From assembly GCF_000422245.1 (NCBI RefSeq), contig NZ_ATHI01000031.1, positions 1 through 64,000 on the forward strand: a DNA stretch of 64,000 nucleotides, written 5' to 3'. Under the pieces are notes generated by a model. That model was not told the DNA's origin and made no database searches. It saw nothing but the letters and a program-made list of their open reading frames with translations. Within the stretch, counting starts at the first letter, position 1; the number at the start of each line of letters is the position of its first letter. Position numbers and translations under genes: made by a program. Origin of the DNA: Alkalidesulfovibrio alkalitolerans DSM 16529 (GTDB taxonomy: Bacteria; Desulfobacterota; Desulfovibrionia; Desulfovibrionales; Desulfovibrionaceae). Below are positions 34,957 to 44,522 of this stretch, piece by piece.

Positions 34957-36567
34957 TCAGGCCGTTGGAGCGGGCAGGGTGACGGTCATCGTCGTTCCTT
35001 GTCCCGGCATGGACTCCGCACGGATGCTCCCGCCGTAGTGGGCCAGTATCTGACGGCAGATAGCCAGGCCAAGGCCCGTTCCCGGCGGTTTGTCGCGTAG
35101 GGTGTCGCGTCTCGTGGTCTGATGGAACTTGTCGAAGATCAGGGAGAGTTCCTCGGGCGGAATGCCTGTGCCCGTGTCGCGCACAGCTATTTCCACCAGT
35201 CCGGCTCTGGCCGAAGCGGTTATCCGCACCTCGCCCGTGGCGGTGAACTTGAAGGCATTGTCTAAAAGGTTCAGCAGCACCTGGGTCAAGCGGTCCTTGT
35301 CCGCGAGCACATGGGGTAGGTCGGGAGGGATGGCCAGGGCCAGGGCCACGCCCTGTTCTGTCGCGCGTGTTCTGAAGGTCGCGGCGGCCGCAGTGATCAA
35401 TTCGTCCAGGGCGATCTGCTCGTTGTGCCAAGTCATGCGACCGGATTCGATTTTGGCGAGGTCCAGCACATCGTTGATGAGTCTGGTCAGGCGTTCGCCT
35501 TCGCTGATGATGATATCGCAGTTGCGTGCGATGCGGGCCGCAAGCTCCGTTTGGCGAGGATTCTCGCCGGATGCGGGAGTGAAGGAGCGGGAGAAGTCCC
35601 GGCGAATGAGCTTGGCGAAGCCGAGCACGGCCGTCAGCGGAGTGCGCAGTTCGTGCGAGACGCTGGAAAGGAACGCCGTCTTCAGGCGGTCCATTTCCGT
35701 GAGACGCTGGTTGGCCTCCTCCAGTTCGCGCGCTTTGGCCGCCAGAGCGGCCGTGCGCGTCCGCACCTGTTGTTCGAGGGTGCGGTAGGCCTCGTCCATC
35801 TCCACCTGCCTGAGCTGCTCGGTCTGCATGAGCTCTTGCAGCGAGCGGACCATGGCGTTGAACTGGCGGCACAGGTCGCCTATTTCCCCGGACATGTGTT
35901 CGTCGGCCCGGACGGTGAAGTCGCCTGCCTGGAGGCGGTCATAGGCGTTAGCCAGGCACGAAACCGGTCGCAGAAGGGCGGTCAGGAGCACGGCCAGGGC
36001 GAATCCGAGCGCGATTACAGCCAAGATGCCTGTGATCAGGATGGTGTTGACGAAACCCGACATGGAGTCGTCGAGAACCGCCGCAGGCAGAAGAAAGACG
36101 ATGAATTGCCCCGGAATCGGGCCATCTGCGACCCAGAACAGGCTGTCGCCGGAGTGCAGGCGCCTTTCGAGGCGGCCAGGCACCGGCGATGCGTCAGATT
36201 CGGCGCGGAACCTGGCTTCCTTGATTCGGGCACAGTCCTCGGGCCAACGCGAGTGGTCGAGCGTGACGGACGAGGCGAGGGGGAGGCAGGCGGCGTCGAA
36301 GACCACTAGTGAACCTTCGGAGCCTCGCGCGAGGTCCTCCACGTGGCGCATGAAATCCGGCGTGAATCCGTGCTGGGCGAGATCCGACCCCGCGCTGGCG
36401 ATGAGCGACGCGGCGGTGACGCCGTGGGCATTGGTGAAGGTTTTCTGCCCCCTGAAGTAAACGACCGTGGTCATTATCAGGAAGGCACACGCCGTGGCGC
36501 ACAGGATGGGGAGGAAGAATCTCCAGAAGGTTCGTGGCAGGGCGGCGTGGCCGTTTCGGCGGGACAT
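34957..36567 (-). CDS. Membrane sensor histidine kinase
   Basis: 536 residues. TM1 at about 13-35, a periplasmic sensor region (about 36-175), TM2 at about 180-205, HAMP (about 206-258), a coiled coil (about 262-300), HisKA with FLSSVSHELRTPLTAVLGF, then HATPase with N box LLNLLDNAFKFT, DTGTGIP, FDKFHQ and GTGLGLAICRQI. All catalytic residues are present. Start at 36567 (MSRRNGH) with AGAGG upstream. Pairs with the receiver gene at 34428-34808. Signal unknown. Confidence 0.9.
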   Translation of the reverse strand: MSRRNGHAALPRTFWRFFLPILCATACAFLIMTTVVYFRGQKTFTNAHGVTAASLIASAGSDLAQHGFTPDFMRHVEDLARGSEGSLVVFDAACLPLASSVTLDHSRWPEDCARIKEARFRAESDASPVPGRLERRLHSGDSLFWVADGPIPGQFIVFLLPAAVLDDSMSGFVNTILITGILAVIALGFALAVLLTALLRPVSCLANAYDRLQAGDFTVRADEHMSGEIGDLCRQFNAMVRSLQELMQTEQLRQVEMDEAYRTLEQQVRTRTAALAAKARELEEANQRLTEMDRLKTAFLSSVSHELRTPLTAVLGFAKLIRRDFSRSFTPASGENPRQTELAARIARNCDIIISEGERLTRLINDVLDLAKIESGRMTWHNEQIALDELITAAAATFRTRATEQGVALALAIPPDLPHVLADKDRLTQVLLNLLDNAFKFTATGEVRITASARAGLVEIAVRDTGTGIPPEELSLIFDKFHQTTRRDTLRDKPPGTGLGLAICRQILAHYGGSIRAESMPGQGTTMTVTLPAPTA

Positions 36568-36810
36568 GGAACCTCTGTTGGAATGCGGGTAGCCTCTACG
36601 ATCACCGGAATATTTTGCCACGCAAGAACTTAGCCGTTGCATGCCCGAAAGGCAAGGATCGTCGGCCAAACAGCGGTTTCGGACTGAATGGTTTTGGCTT
36701 CAGCCCGTGGCGAGCGCGGCTCGTGCATTGAAGTTTGGCCAGGATTTGGCTAGCATGACCGCCTCGCGTGCGCACGGTACGCTGCAATTGTCTTGCCCAA
36801 GGATTGGCGG

Positions 36811-37971
36811 ATGTCATCAATGAGTCGAGTGGTCGGAGTCAAGTTCAAGGATTACGGCCAGATATATTATTTCGAGGCAGACGGTCACGAACTCTCCGTC
36901 AAGGATTGGGTCATCGTGGAGACCGACCAGGGGAGAGGTATGGCCCAGGTGGCGACGCTTGGCGACGCTCCCATGCACCCCGACGGGGAGCAGGAACTGA
37001 AACCCATTCTTGGGGTTGCCGGGGCGGACGACTTCGCCATCAAGGCGGAGAACGAGACCCTGGCGGCCAAGGCTCATCGCTTCTGTCGTGAGCGCATTTC
37101 AGAGCGCAGCCTGGACATGAAGCTCGTCGAGGTCGAAGTTTTTCACGACAAAAGCAAGGTAATCTTCTACTTCACCGCCCCAGGAAGGGTTGATTTCCGC
37201 GAGCTGGTCAAGGATTTGGTGCGGGAGTTTCGTACCCGCATCGAGTTGCGGCAGATCGGCGTGCGTCACGAGACGCAGATGATCGGGGCCGTGGGCAATT
37301 GCGGCCAGTTGTGCTGTTGCCGCCGCTTTCTACGCAAGTTCGATCCCGTGACCATCAAGATGGCCAAGGAACAGAATCTGTTCCTCAATCCGTCGAAAAT
37401 TTCCGGCATGTGCGGCCGTCTGCTTTGCTGCCTGGGCTATGAGCAGCACAATTACGAGAATTTTCAGCGTCGCTGTCCCAAGCTTGGCCGACGATTCCGC
37501 ACTTCGCAGGGCGTGTTCAAGGTCTTGCGCTCCAATTTTTTCCGCGAGACCGTGACGGTCCTCTCGGAGGAGGGCGAAGAGCGGGATTTCACTCTCGACG
37601 AATGGACCGAGATCGTCCAGTCGCGCGCGGACACACCCTCCGACCAAGTCCAACAGGCCGCGCCCAGGCCGCCGCGCCAAGCCCCCAGGCCCCAGGCCGT
37701 CGCGGCGGCGGAGCGCGCGCCCGAGGCCGAAGCGCCGCTGGAGGCGCCTTCCGGGGGCGGTGCGGACGAGGCGGGGCAGGGCTTAGTTCAAGCCGTCTCG
37801 TCCGAGGCGACGTCCGAGGCGGCGTCCGAAGGGACGCAGGAGAAGCCGGGGCCGCAGCGTCCCAGGCAGTCGCCCGCCGCCAAGACGGGGCAGGGCGAGC
37901 GGAAATCCCAGGGGCGTGGGCGTCGTCCCCGCCGCCGGGGCGGCCGCAAGGGCGGCGGTTCCGGTTCCTAG
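36811..37971 (+). CDS. PSP1-domain protein (RicT/YaaT-like)
   Basis: 386 residues. PSP1 C-terminal domain within about 5-270, with the conserved Cys cluster GNCGQLCCCRRFL and CGRLLCCLGYE (ligands of the Fe-S clusters in the Bacillus RicT complex). The last ~115 residues are a low-complexity Pro/Ala/Gln tail ending in a strongly basic RGRRPRRRGGRKGG segment, which suggests RNA or membrane contact. AAGGA 7 nt upstream selects the ATG at 36811. It precedes metG by ~145 bp, a common pairing in deltaproteobacteria. Molecular role here is inferred. Confidence 0.85.
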   Translation: MSSMSRVVGVKFKDYGQIYYFEADGHELSVKDWVIVETDQGRGMAQVATLGDAPMHPDGEQELKPILGVAGADDFAIKAENETLAAKAHRFCRERISERSLDMKLVEVEVFHDKSKVIFYFTAPGRVDFRELVKDLVREFRTRIELRQIGVRHETQMIGAVGNCGQLCCCRRFLRKFDPVTIKMAKEQNLFLNPSKISGMCGRLLCCLGYEQHNYENFQRRCPKLGRRFRTSQGVFKVLRSNFFRETVTVLSEEGEERDFTLDEWTEIVQSRADTPSDQVQQAAPRPPRQAPRPQAVAAAERAPEAEAPLEAPSGGGADEAGQGLVQAVSSEATSEAASEGTQEKPGPQRPRQSPAAKTGQGERKSQGRGRRPRRRGGRKGGGSGS

Positions 37972-38115
37972 AAAATTCGTCGCCATGGACAGAGCAGCGC
38001 CGCCGCCATGGGCACCGGGCTGAGGAATTCATACGCAATCACGTGTCTTCCGGGGGAGCGGACGGGTCGAGTGGCGCGTCCGCCTTCAAGGCGAGACATG
38101 TTTCAAGGAGCTATT

Positions 38116-40068
38116 GTGGAGCGGTTCTACATCACCACCCCGATCTATTACGTCAACGCCCTACCGCACCTGGGCCACGCCTATACGACCATCGTGGCGG
38201 ACAGCATGGCGCGTTTTCACCGGGCTATGGGGCACGACACCTATTTCTTGACCGGCACCGACGAGCACGGCGACAAGATCGTGCAGGCCGCCGAGAAGAA
38301 CGGTCAGGCCCCCAAGGCTTACGCCGACGAGATCAGCGGGCATTTCCGCGCGCTCCTGCCCGATCTTTCGATCACCAACGACGACTTCATTCGCACCACC
38401 GAGCCGCGCCATGCCGCGGCCGTGCAATCCATCTTGCAGCGCATCTACGACGCGGGCGACATCTATTTCGGCGAGTACGGCGGGCACTACTGCACGGGCT
38501 GCGAGCGCTTCCTGACCGACAAGGAATTGCAGGAGGGGCTTTGCCCCGACCACAAGACCAAGCCCGAGTACATCGCGGAGAAGAACTATTTCTTCCGCAT
38601 GTCCAAGTACCAGGGCTGGCTTTTGGACCACATCAAGGCCAATTCCGACTTCATCCGGCCCGAGCGCTACCGGTCCGAGGTCGTGAGCATGCTGGAGATG
38701 GGCGTGCTTGAGGATCTGTGCATCTCGCGGCCCAAGTCGCGCCTCTCCTGGGGCATCGAACTGCCCTTTGATTCCGATTTCGTCTGCTACGTCTGGTTCG
38801 ACGCCCTGACCAACTACCTGACGGCCCTGGACTGGCCCGAAGGGGAGAAATACCGCCGCTACTGGCCCGCCTGCCAGCACTTGGTGGCCAAGGACATCCT
38901 GAAGCCCCACGCGGTGTTCTGGCCGACCATGCTCAAGGCCGCCGGGATCGAGCCCTACCGCCACCTGAACGTGCACGGCTACTGGCTGATCAAGGACACC
39001 AAGATGTCCAAGTCGCTGGGCAACGTGGTGCGCCCCTTGGAGCTCACGGCCAAATACGGGCTGGATACTTTCCGCTACTTCCTGTTGCGCGAGATGCGCT
39101 TCGGCAACGACGCCTCTTTTTCGGAGGAGGCGCTGGTGGCCAGGCGCAACGCCGATTTGGCCAACGACCTGGGCAATCTCTTCAACCGCTCCCTGAACAT
39201 GACCCACAAGTTTTGCGACGGGAAGACGCCTTCGCCCGCGGGCGAGCCGGACGCCGAACTGCGCGAGACGGCTCTGAACGCGGCCTCGAACTTCATCTCC
39301 CTGTTCAACTCCTGCAACTTTTCGCAGGCACTTGAATCTCTGTGGGAACTGGTGCGCGGCCTGAACAAGTACATCGACACCCAGGCGCCGTGGGCTCTGA
39401 ACAAGGAAGGCCGCGTCGAACGTCTGGCCGAAGTGATGTACGGGCTTTTGGAAGGCATGCGCAAGGTGGCGGTCTGCCTCACGCCGGTCATGCCCCAGGC
39501 CGCGGCGGCGATGCTCGAACAGCTTGGCTACCGCGAAAAGCCCGACCTTGCGGCCGAGGCGACGTCCTTCGGCCTGCTGCCCAGGGGCGTGCCCGTTGCG
39601 CTTTCCTCCACGCTCTTTCCGCGTCTGGACATGCCCATGGCCGACGAAGCGCCGAGGGAACAAGCCGCCAAGGCCGACGCGAAAAAGGTGGCAAAGCCGC
39701 AGGCCGCCAAGGCTCCCGCTTCGGATGCTGCGCAAGCGCCCGGGGTGGCCGAGTTCGCCGACTTCCAAAAACTCGATCTGCGCGTGGGCAAGGTGGTCGA
39801 GGCCGTGCGCCATCCCGACGCCGACCGCCTGCTGCTCGTGCGCGTGGATTTGGGAGAAGAGAAGCCGCGTCAGGTTGTGGCCGGACTGGCCGAGTTCTTC
39901 GCCCCGGAAGCGCTTGTGGGTCGCCGGGTGGTCGTTGTGGCCAATCTTGCGCCGCGCAAGCTGCGCGGGCAGGATTCGCAGGGCATGATTCTGGCCGTGC
40001 GCACCGAAGAGGGCATGGAACTGCTCACGTCCTCGGGCGACGTACCGTCCGGCTCCAAGGTTTCGTAG
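38116..40068 (+). CDS. metG: Methionyl-tRNA synthetase
   Basis: 650 residues from the GTG at 38116 (AAGGAG 5 nt upstream); this gives the canonical start ERFYITTPIYYVN, whereas upstream ATGs add unrelated residues. HIGH motif in LPHLGHAYTT, zinc-binding Cys pair GHYCTGCERF plus EGLCPDH, KMSKS motif DTKMSKSLGNVV, anticodon domain, an Ala/Lys linker (about 525-550), and a C-terminal EMAP-II-like tRNA-binding OB domain (FQKLDLRVGKVVEA) for dimerisation. Charges initiator and elongator tRNA-Met. Confidence 0.96.
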   Translation: MERFYITTPIYYVNALPHLGHAYTTIVADSMARFHRAMGHDTYFLTGTDEHGDKIVQAAEKNGQAPKAYADEISGHFRALLPDLSITNDDFIRTTEPRHAAAVQSILQRIYDAGDIYFGEYGGHYCTGCERFLTDKELQEGLCPDHKTKPEYIAEKNYFFRMSKYQGWLLDHIKANSDFIRPERYRSEVVSMLEMGVLEDLCISRPKSRLSWGIELPFDSDFVCYVWFDALTNYLTALDWPEGEKYRRYWPACQHLVAKDILKPHAVFWPTMLKAAGIEPYRHLNVHGYWLIKDTKMSKSLGNVVRPLELTAKYGLDTFRYFLLREMRFGNDASFSEEALVARRNADLANDLGNLFNRSLNMTHKFCDGKTPSPAGEPDAELRETALNAASNFISLFNSCNFSQALESLWELVRGLNKYIDTQAPWALNKEGRVERLAEVMYGLLEGMRKVAVCLTPVMPQAAAAMLEQLGYREKPDLAAEATSFGLLPRGVPVALSSTLFPRLDMPMADEAPREQAAKADAKKVAKPQAAKAPASDAAQAPGVAEFADFQKLDLRVGKVVEAVRHPDADRLLLVRVDLGEEKPRQVVAGLAEFFAPEALVGRRVVVVANLAPRKLRGQDSQGMILAVRTEEGMELLTSSGDVPSGSKVS

Positions 40069-40078
40069 GGGATTTGCG

Positions 40079-40534
40079 GTGCCCGGCTACAGGGCGCATG
40101 TCTTCGGTGGGACGCTCATCGCGGGCGGGGCGCTCGGCCTGCTCGCCTGGGCCGGGCTGTATGCCGCCTCCCTGGAATACGCCCTGGTGCTCGTCTGCAT
40201 CGCGGCCCTGGCCGCGCTCTTCCCCGACGTGGACACCGATTCCAAGGGGCAGCATCTTTTCTATGGCGTGCTTTTCGTCATCGACCTTGGGCTCATCGTC
40301 ACGGAGCGCTACTTCTGGGCCGCTCTGCTCGGACTGTTCGCCATGCTCCCGGCCATCGGACGGCACAGGGGCTGGACCCATACCTGGTGGGCCATGCTCC
40401 TCGTGCCGTTGCCGCTTCTTCTGTTGCCTGCCTACGTCTTTGGAGCGCAATGGCAGGCTTTCGCTCCCTATTATCTCGCGGCCGTGACCGGCTACGGATC
40501 ACACCTGCTTCTGGATGGCTTTTTCAAGGGGTAG
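40079..40534 (+). CDS. YdjM-like membrane-bound metal-dependent hydrolase
   Basis: 151 residues with four or five hydrophobic segments. The pattern HVFGGTL near the N-terminus, ALFPDVDTDSKGQ, HRGWTHTWW, and GYGSHLLLDGF supply the His/Asp residues of the YdjM/DUF457 family. Starts with GTG at 40079 with AGGGGA upstream, 10 bp after metG, so probably co-transcribed. Inner membrane; the substrate is unknown. Its end overlaps the convergent XRE-kinase gene by 11 bp. Confidence 0.8.
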   Translation: MPGYRAHVFGGTLIAGGALGLLAWAGLYAASLEYALVLVCIAALAALFPDVDTDSKGQHLFYGVLFVIDLGLIVTERYFWAALLGLFAMLPAIGRHRGWTHTWWAMLLVPLPLLLLPAYVFGAQWQAFAPYYLAAVTGYGSHLLLDGFFKG

Positions 40535-41426
40535 TGGAGCGGAACAAGCAGATCGCCCGAACGCCCTTTGCCGATTTGAGGACCAGCCGACCGCCGAGAC
40601 GCCCAGCCAGGGTCTTGACGAGCTCAAGGCCCAGGGAATCGCAGGAACTACGCGTCGCGTCGAGCCCCACCCCATTGTCCGAGACCATGAGCACGCCGTG
40701 ACGCGCTCTGCCGTGCAGGCGGACCCTGATCGTTCCTTGGCCGTTGTTTGGAAAGGCATGCTTGGCGGCGTTGAGAAGCAATTCGGCGGTGATCATGCCC
40801 AAAAGCGTTCCCTGGTGCCAGTCCAGGTGAAGCGGGCAGCCCAGGCTGCGGAAACTTGCTTCCACACCGCAAGGCAGTCCGGGAGCAATCGAATTCACGA
40901 GTTTCTGGAGATAGGCCGACGCGTCCACGGAGCCGTTCGTTCCCATGGAATGCACCGCCTCATGGGCGTGGCAAGCAGCAAGGAGCGCGCCTTGCGCCTT
41001 GGCGATGTTCTCCTTGCAGCAGGGGCAGTCCGGGTTGAGCCGTGCCGTGGCGAGAGCGCAGGTGACAAGGTGCAGGTGGTTCTTGATACGGTGGTGCATC
41101 TCGCGCAGGAACGTCTGCTCCATGCCGATGGCCGCTCCCGCGTCGTCCTGCCAAGAACGTCTGGCCATGTGCGCGGTATCCAATTGATGGTGCGAAGAGG
41201 CCGGGGCGAAGCTGGGGTCGAAGAGATCCGCTGGTGAAACGCCGAGAACCCGCGCCAGCCTGCTGATGACCGTGAACGAAGGGGAGCACTGGCCGCGTTC
41301 GAGCTTGCTGACATATTCCTCCGAAATGGTGCACAACTCCGCAAGCTTTGCCTGCGTTATTCCGTTCAGCCTGCGAAACGCCTGTAGGCTTTGTCCGAAC
41401 ACGACCTTGATTTCCCCATCGTCCAT
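40524..41426 (-). CDS. HTH_XRE - HisKA_2 histidine kinase fusion
   Basis: 300 residues. The N-terminal Cro/CI-type HTH (about 8-65: FRRLNGITQAKLAELCTISEEYVSKLERG) is followed by a histidine kinase of the HisKA_2/HWE-like group: phospho-acceptor motif REMHHRIKNHLHLV near 108, a Cys pair PDCPCC near 130, N box ELLLNAAKHAF, G1 VSDNGVGLD, and GLELVKTLAGRLGGRL. A DNA-binding domain on a soluble kinase, with no receiver, is uncommon. Start at 41426 is tentative; a GTG at 41450 is in frame and neither has a good ribosome-binding site. Confidence 0.85.
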   Translation of the reverse strand: MDDGEIKVVFGQSLQAFRRLNGITQAKLAELCTISEEYVSKLERGQCSPSFTVISRLARVLGVSPADLFDPSFAPASSHHQLDTAHMARRSWQDDAGAAIGMEQTFLREMHHRIKNHLHLVTCALATARLNPDCPCCKENIAKAQGALLAACHAHEAVHSMGTNGSVDASAYLQKLVNSIAPGLPCGVEASFRSLGCPLHLDWHQGTLLGMITAELLLNAAKHAFPNNGQGTIRVRLHGRARHGVLMVSDNGVGLDATRSSCDSLGLELVKTLAGRLGGRLVLKSAKGVRAICLFRSTTP

Positions 41427-41560
41427 GCGCCGAATATAGCCGATCTCCACGGCTGGAGAACGGAATCACAATACGGCTTGTGCAATTCGGCCGAATGCTT
41501 GTTCAGTCATATGTGCGGGCGTGGCGCAATTCGTCGCGGAAGTGGGGAAAAAAGGATGGT

Positions 41561-42367
41561 CTATTTCGGCAGGAGTTTCAGAAAGAGATCTCCTTTGAAC
41601 GGGCCGATGCGGCGGCCGAGGCCCTTGAGGCGGATGGGCTTTCCGGGCACGAAATCGGCGGGCAGCGTAACCTCGACCTGTTTCTCCTCACCGGAAAGCC
41701 CCAGGTGGATTTTCAGGCGCACGGTGCGACCGGGTAAGAGACTTGCAGCGTTCATGTGGGCGGTGTGTTCGTCGTCGAGTTGGCTGCGCAGCCACGATTT
41801 GACGCTGCCCAAAACTCCTTGCGACAGGTCGAGCCGCAGTTTCTTGCCGCTGAGGTCGAGTTCCAGGGCGCGTCGCTTGAGGGTGGCGGAGCCGTGCGCC
41901 GCGCCCTTGCGTACCTGGGCGTAAATGTCCTCGAAGACCTTGCGCGCGAAGGGGTCGCGAAGAATGTCGCGCAGCACCTCTTCCTGCCGGAATTCGAATG
42001 TGGCGCCCCCGGCCGAGAAGCTGCCCTGCCTGGGGGCCTGCTCCTCGGTTTCCCCCCGCTTGCGAAAGACCTCTCGCGCCGCTTCGCGGGCATAGGCCTC
42101 GTCCGCCCTCTTGGTTTCGCCCGGGGTGGTTTTTCTTCTGGCCCTGCCCTTCGTGCGCCCTTTGGGAGGGCTCTCGCCCGCGCCGGGCTTTTTGGAGAGC
42201 ACGACGTAGGCCTCGTTCAGCCGCTGGAACTTGCGCGAGGCCTCGGGATCGTCCGGATTGAGGTCCGGGTGCAGGCTGAAGGCGAGCTTGCGGTAGCTCG
42301 ATTTGATGATCTCCAGGGATGCCCCTTCCTCCACCTGGAGGATGCGGTAGCATTCGGCGAGGGTCAT
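41561..42367 (-). CDS. DnaJ-domain co-chaperone (CbpA-like, no zinc finger)
   Basis: 268 residues. J domain at 1-65 with the HPD motif ([11 protein letters not shown]), a basic linker (about 68-100), a middle region not typical of DnaJ, and a C-terminal substrate-binding beta domain (about 205-268, [16 protein letters not shown]). No CXXCXGXG repeats. It would stimulate the DnaK ATPase. Overlaps the upstream YkgJ-family gene by 4 bp (ATGA), third gene of a three-gene operon. Confidence 0.85.
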   Translation of the reverse strand: MTLAECYRILQVEEGASLEIIKSSYRKLAFSLHPDLNPDDPEASRKFQRLNEAYVVLSKKPGAGESPPKGRTKGRARRKTTPGETKRADEAYAREAAREVFRKRGETEEQAPRQGSFSAGGATFEFRQEEVLRDILRDPFARKVFEDIYAQVRKGAAHGSATLKRRALELDLSGKKLRLDLSQGVLGSVKSWLRSQLDDEHTAHMNAASLLPGRTVRLKIHLGLSGEEKQVEVTLPADFVPGKPIRLKGLGRRIGPFKGDLFLKLLPK

Positions 42368-42834
42368 GCCTCGTCTCCGAGGATTTCGATTTTCAGCGCC
42401 CCGGGCATGTCCTCGCCGTCTTCCGGCGTGACCAAGTCGTGGTCGCGCAGGTAGGCTATGCCAACGCGCCTGAACGCCTCATGGCCGGGGTCAGGGTCGA
42501 TGCCCCGGCAGTCCTCGGCGGCCATGACGAAGCTTTCGGCGTCGTAGAGATTGCCCGCGAAGAACGGCCAGGCGCGGCAGACGTCGGGGCGGGCGGGGTG
42601 CACGCCGCAGCCGGGCAGGGTGGAGTCGAAGAAGATGCAGTAGCCGTCGTCACGCACACGCAGCCTGTTGCGTCCGGATTTGGTCTCGGCGTAGCGGACC
42701 AGGAAGGCGTCCGCCTCGACGGCGAAGTGCGCGGCCAGACGGCGCGTGTCGCGCGGCCTGAGGACGATCCCGCCGCTGCCGTGGCAGCAGTGCCCGCAGC
42801 GTCTGCAGTCGAAGATATCGGAAGGCGTGGCCAT
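42364..42834 (-). CDS. YkgJ-family cysteine-cluster protein
   Basis: 156 residues. Cys pattern [13 protein letters not shown] at about 10-22, then Cys residues in [21 protein letters not shown]. Predicted metal (Zn or Fe-S) binding; function of the family is unresolved. The context of a DnaJ-type chaperone and a CoA-binding protein suggests a repair or assembly role, which is inference. It lies 6 bp after the CoA-binding gene and overlaps the dnaJ-like gene by 4 bp. Confidence 0.87.
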   Translation of the reverse strand: MATPSDIFDCRRCGHCCHGSGGIVLRPRDTRRLAAHFAVEADAFLVRYAETKSGRNRLRVRDDGYCIFFDSTLPGCGVHPARPDVCRAWPFFAGNLYDAESFVMAAEDCRGIDPDPGHEAFRRVGIAYLRDHDLVTPEDGEDMPGALKIEILGDEA

Positions 42835-42840
42835 GATCCC

Positions 42841-43257
42841 TTATCCGAACAACCGGTTGTGTTCGATCTTGGTGCACAGGTTCTCGACCACCAGTATGTC
42901 TGCCGGTTCAAGCAGGGCCCGTGCCTCGAGGCTGAACACCCCAACCTGCATCCAGAAGCAGCGCGGCTTGACGGGCAGGGCGAGGACCTCGCGCGCATGG
43001 GCCGCACAATGTTCCGAGGCCCTGAAGAGGTTCACGAGATCGGCAGGCACGGGCAGATCGGCCAGGCTCTGATAGGCCTGAATGCCCCAGACCTCCTGCC
43101 GTTTGGGGTGCACAGGCAGGATCGTGAATCCGGCGTTTATGAGGTAGCGCCCCACCATGTCCACGGGGCGTCCCGGACGGTCGTTGGCCCCGACCACGGC
43201 TATCGTCTTGACGGATGTGAAGAGGGCGGTTAGCTCGGTATCCTTTGGCGCAAACAT
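42841..43257 (-). CDS. CoA-binding-domain protein (YccU-like)
   Basis: 138 residues, a single Rossmann-type CoA-binding domain: IAVVGANDRPGRPVDMVGRYL, LPVHPKRQEVWG, PADLVNLFRAS, CFWMQVGVFS. Small proteins of this group bind CoA or acyl-CoA; activity unknown. First gene of the operon with the YkgJ-family and dnaJ-like genes; divergent from the M24 peptidase with a ~40-bp gap that must hold both promoters. Confidence 0.88.
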   Translation of the reverse strand: MFAPKDTELTALFTSVKTIAVVGANDRPGRPVDMVGRYLINAGFTILPVHPKRQEVWGIQAYQSLADLPVPADLVNLFRASEHCAAHAREVLALPVKPRCFWMQVGVFSLEARALLEPADILVVENLCTKIEHNRLFG

Positions 43258-43298
43258 GATGTCTTCCTTGTTTTCCTTCTCGCCCGGAGCACTACACC

Positions 43299-44522
43299 AT
43301 GTTCGAAACGTTGGAAAGAATGCCGCTTGAGGAAGTCCTGGGCCGCCACGAGCGCTGCCGCGCCCTGCTGGCCGTCCATGCCCCTCGCGCTGGCGGACTC
43401 ATGGCCTTCACCAAGACCAACATCTACTGGCTCTCGGGCACACTCGTGCCCGGCGTGTTCTGGTTGCCTCTCGCAGGCGAGCCCATACTCTTCCTGCGGC
43501 GCGGGGCCGAGCGCGCGGCGCTGGAGTCGCCCTTGGCGAACATCGTCCAGTTCCGTTCCTACCGCGACATCCCCGGGCTTGCGGCCGAAATCGGCAGCCC
43601 GCTCTCGAAGATAGTTGCGGCCGAAAAGGGCGGACTGCCCTGGAACCTGGCCGAGTCGTTGCAGAAGAACCTGACGCAGACGGATTTTCTGCCCGGCGAC
43701 GGCGTGCTGGCCCGCGCGCGTGGCGTGAAGAGCCATCGCGAGCTTGCCATCATGCGTTTAGCCGGGGCACGCCACGACCAGGCGCTTCGGGTCCGCGTGC
43801 CCGAGTTGGTGCGGCCCGGCATGAACGAGCGCGAGATCTCGCACCTCGTCTGGCAGGCCTTTTTCGAGCTCGGCCACATGGGCCACATGCGCATGAACTC
43901 CTTCGGCGAGGAGATTTTCCTTGGCCACGTGGCGGCCGGGGATTCGGGCAACTACCCGAGCGTCTTCGACGGTCCGCTGGGGCTTCGCGGCGAGCACCCG
44001 GCCCTGCCCTTCATGGGCTATCGCGGCAAGATATGGCAAAGGGGCGAGCCGCTGGCGCTGGATTGCGGCTTCTCGCTGGAAGGCTACGCCACGGACAAGA
44101 CCCAGGTACTGTGGGCCGGGGAGGCCGCCACGATTCCCGAGAAGGCGAAGCGCGGCCACGACTTCTGCATGCGGATACAGGCTTGGCTGGCCGAGAACCT
44201 GAAGCCCGGCGCGATCCCGTCCGAACTGTACCGCCACTGCATGGCTAGCGCCGAAAGCGAGGGGCTTTTGGAAGGGTTCATGGCCCTTGCGCCCAATACC
44301 GTGAAGTTCGTGGGCCATGGCATCGGCCTGGCCATCGACGGCTGGCCGGTCATCGCCGAGGGCTTCGAGGAGCCCCTGGAAGAGAATCAGGTGGTGGCCA
44401 TCGAGCCCAAGTTCGGCATTCCCGGACTCGGCATGGTGGGCGTGGAGAATACCTTCGTGGTCACGCCAAGCGGCGGCGAGTGCATCACCGGCTGCGACTA
44501 CGACATCATCTGCGTTCCGTAA
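43299..44522 (+). CDS. M24-family aminopeptidase (Xaa-Pro dipeptidase-like)
   Basis: 407 residues. Creatinase-like N-terminal domain (about 1-150) and pita-bread catalytic domain. The metal ligands appear as LDCGFSLEGYATDKTQ (two Asp), FVGHGIGLAIDGWP (His), VVAIEPKFGIP (Glu) and MVGVENTFVV (Glu). Cleaves Xaa-Pro bonds or a related substrate in the cytoplasm. The end overlaps the convergent dsbD-like gene by 17 bp. Confidence 0.9.
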   Translation: MFETLERMPLEEVLGRHERCRALLAVHAPRAGGLMAFTKTNIYWLSGTLVPGVFWLPLAGEPILFLRRGAERAALESPLANIVQFRSYRDIPGLAAEIGSPLSKIVAAEKGGLPWNLAESLQKNLTQTDFLPGDGVLARARGVKSHRELAIMRLAGARHDQALRVRVPELVRPGMNEREISHLVWQAFFELGHMGHMRMNSFGEEIFLGHVAAGDSGNYPSVFDGPLGLRGEHPALPFMGYRGKIWQRGEPLALDCGFSLEGYATDKTQVLWAGEAATIPEKAKRGHDFCMRIQAWLAENLKPGAIPSELYRHCMASAESEGLLEGFMALAPNTVKFVGHGIGLAIDGWPVIAEGFEEPLEENQVVAIEPKFGIPGLGMVGVENTFVVTPSGGECITGCDYDIICVP

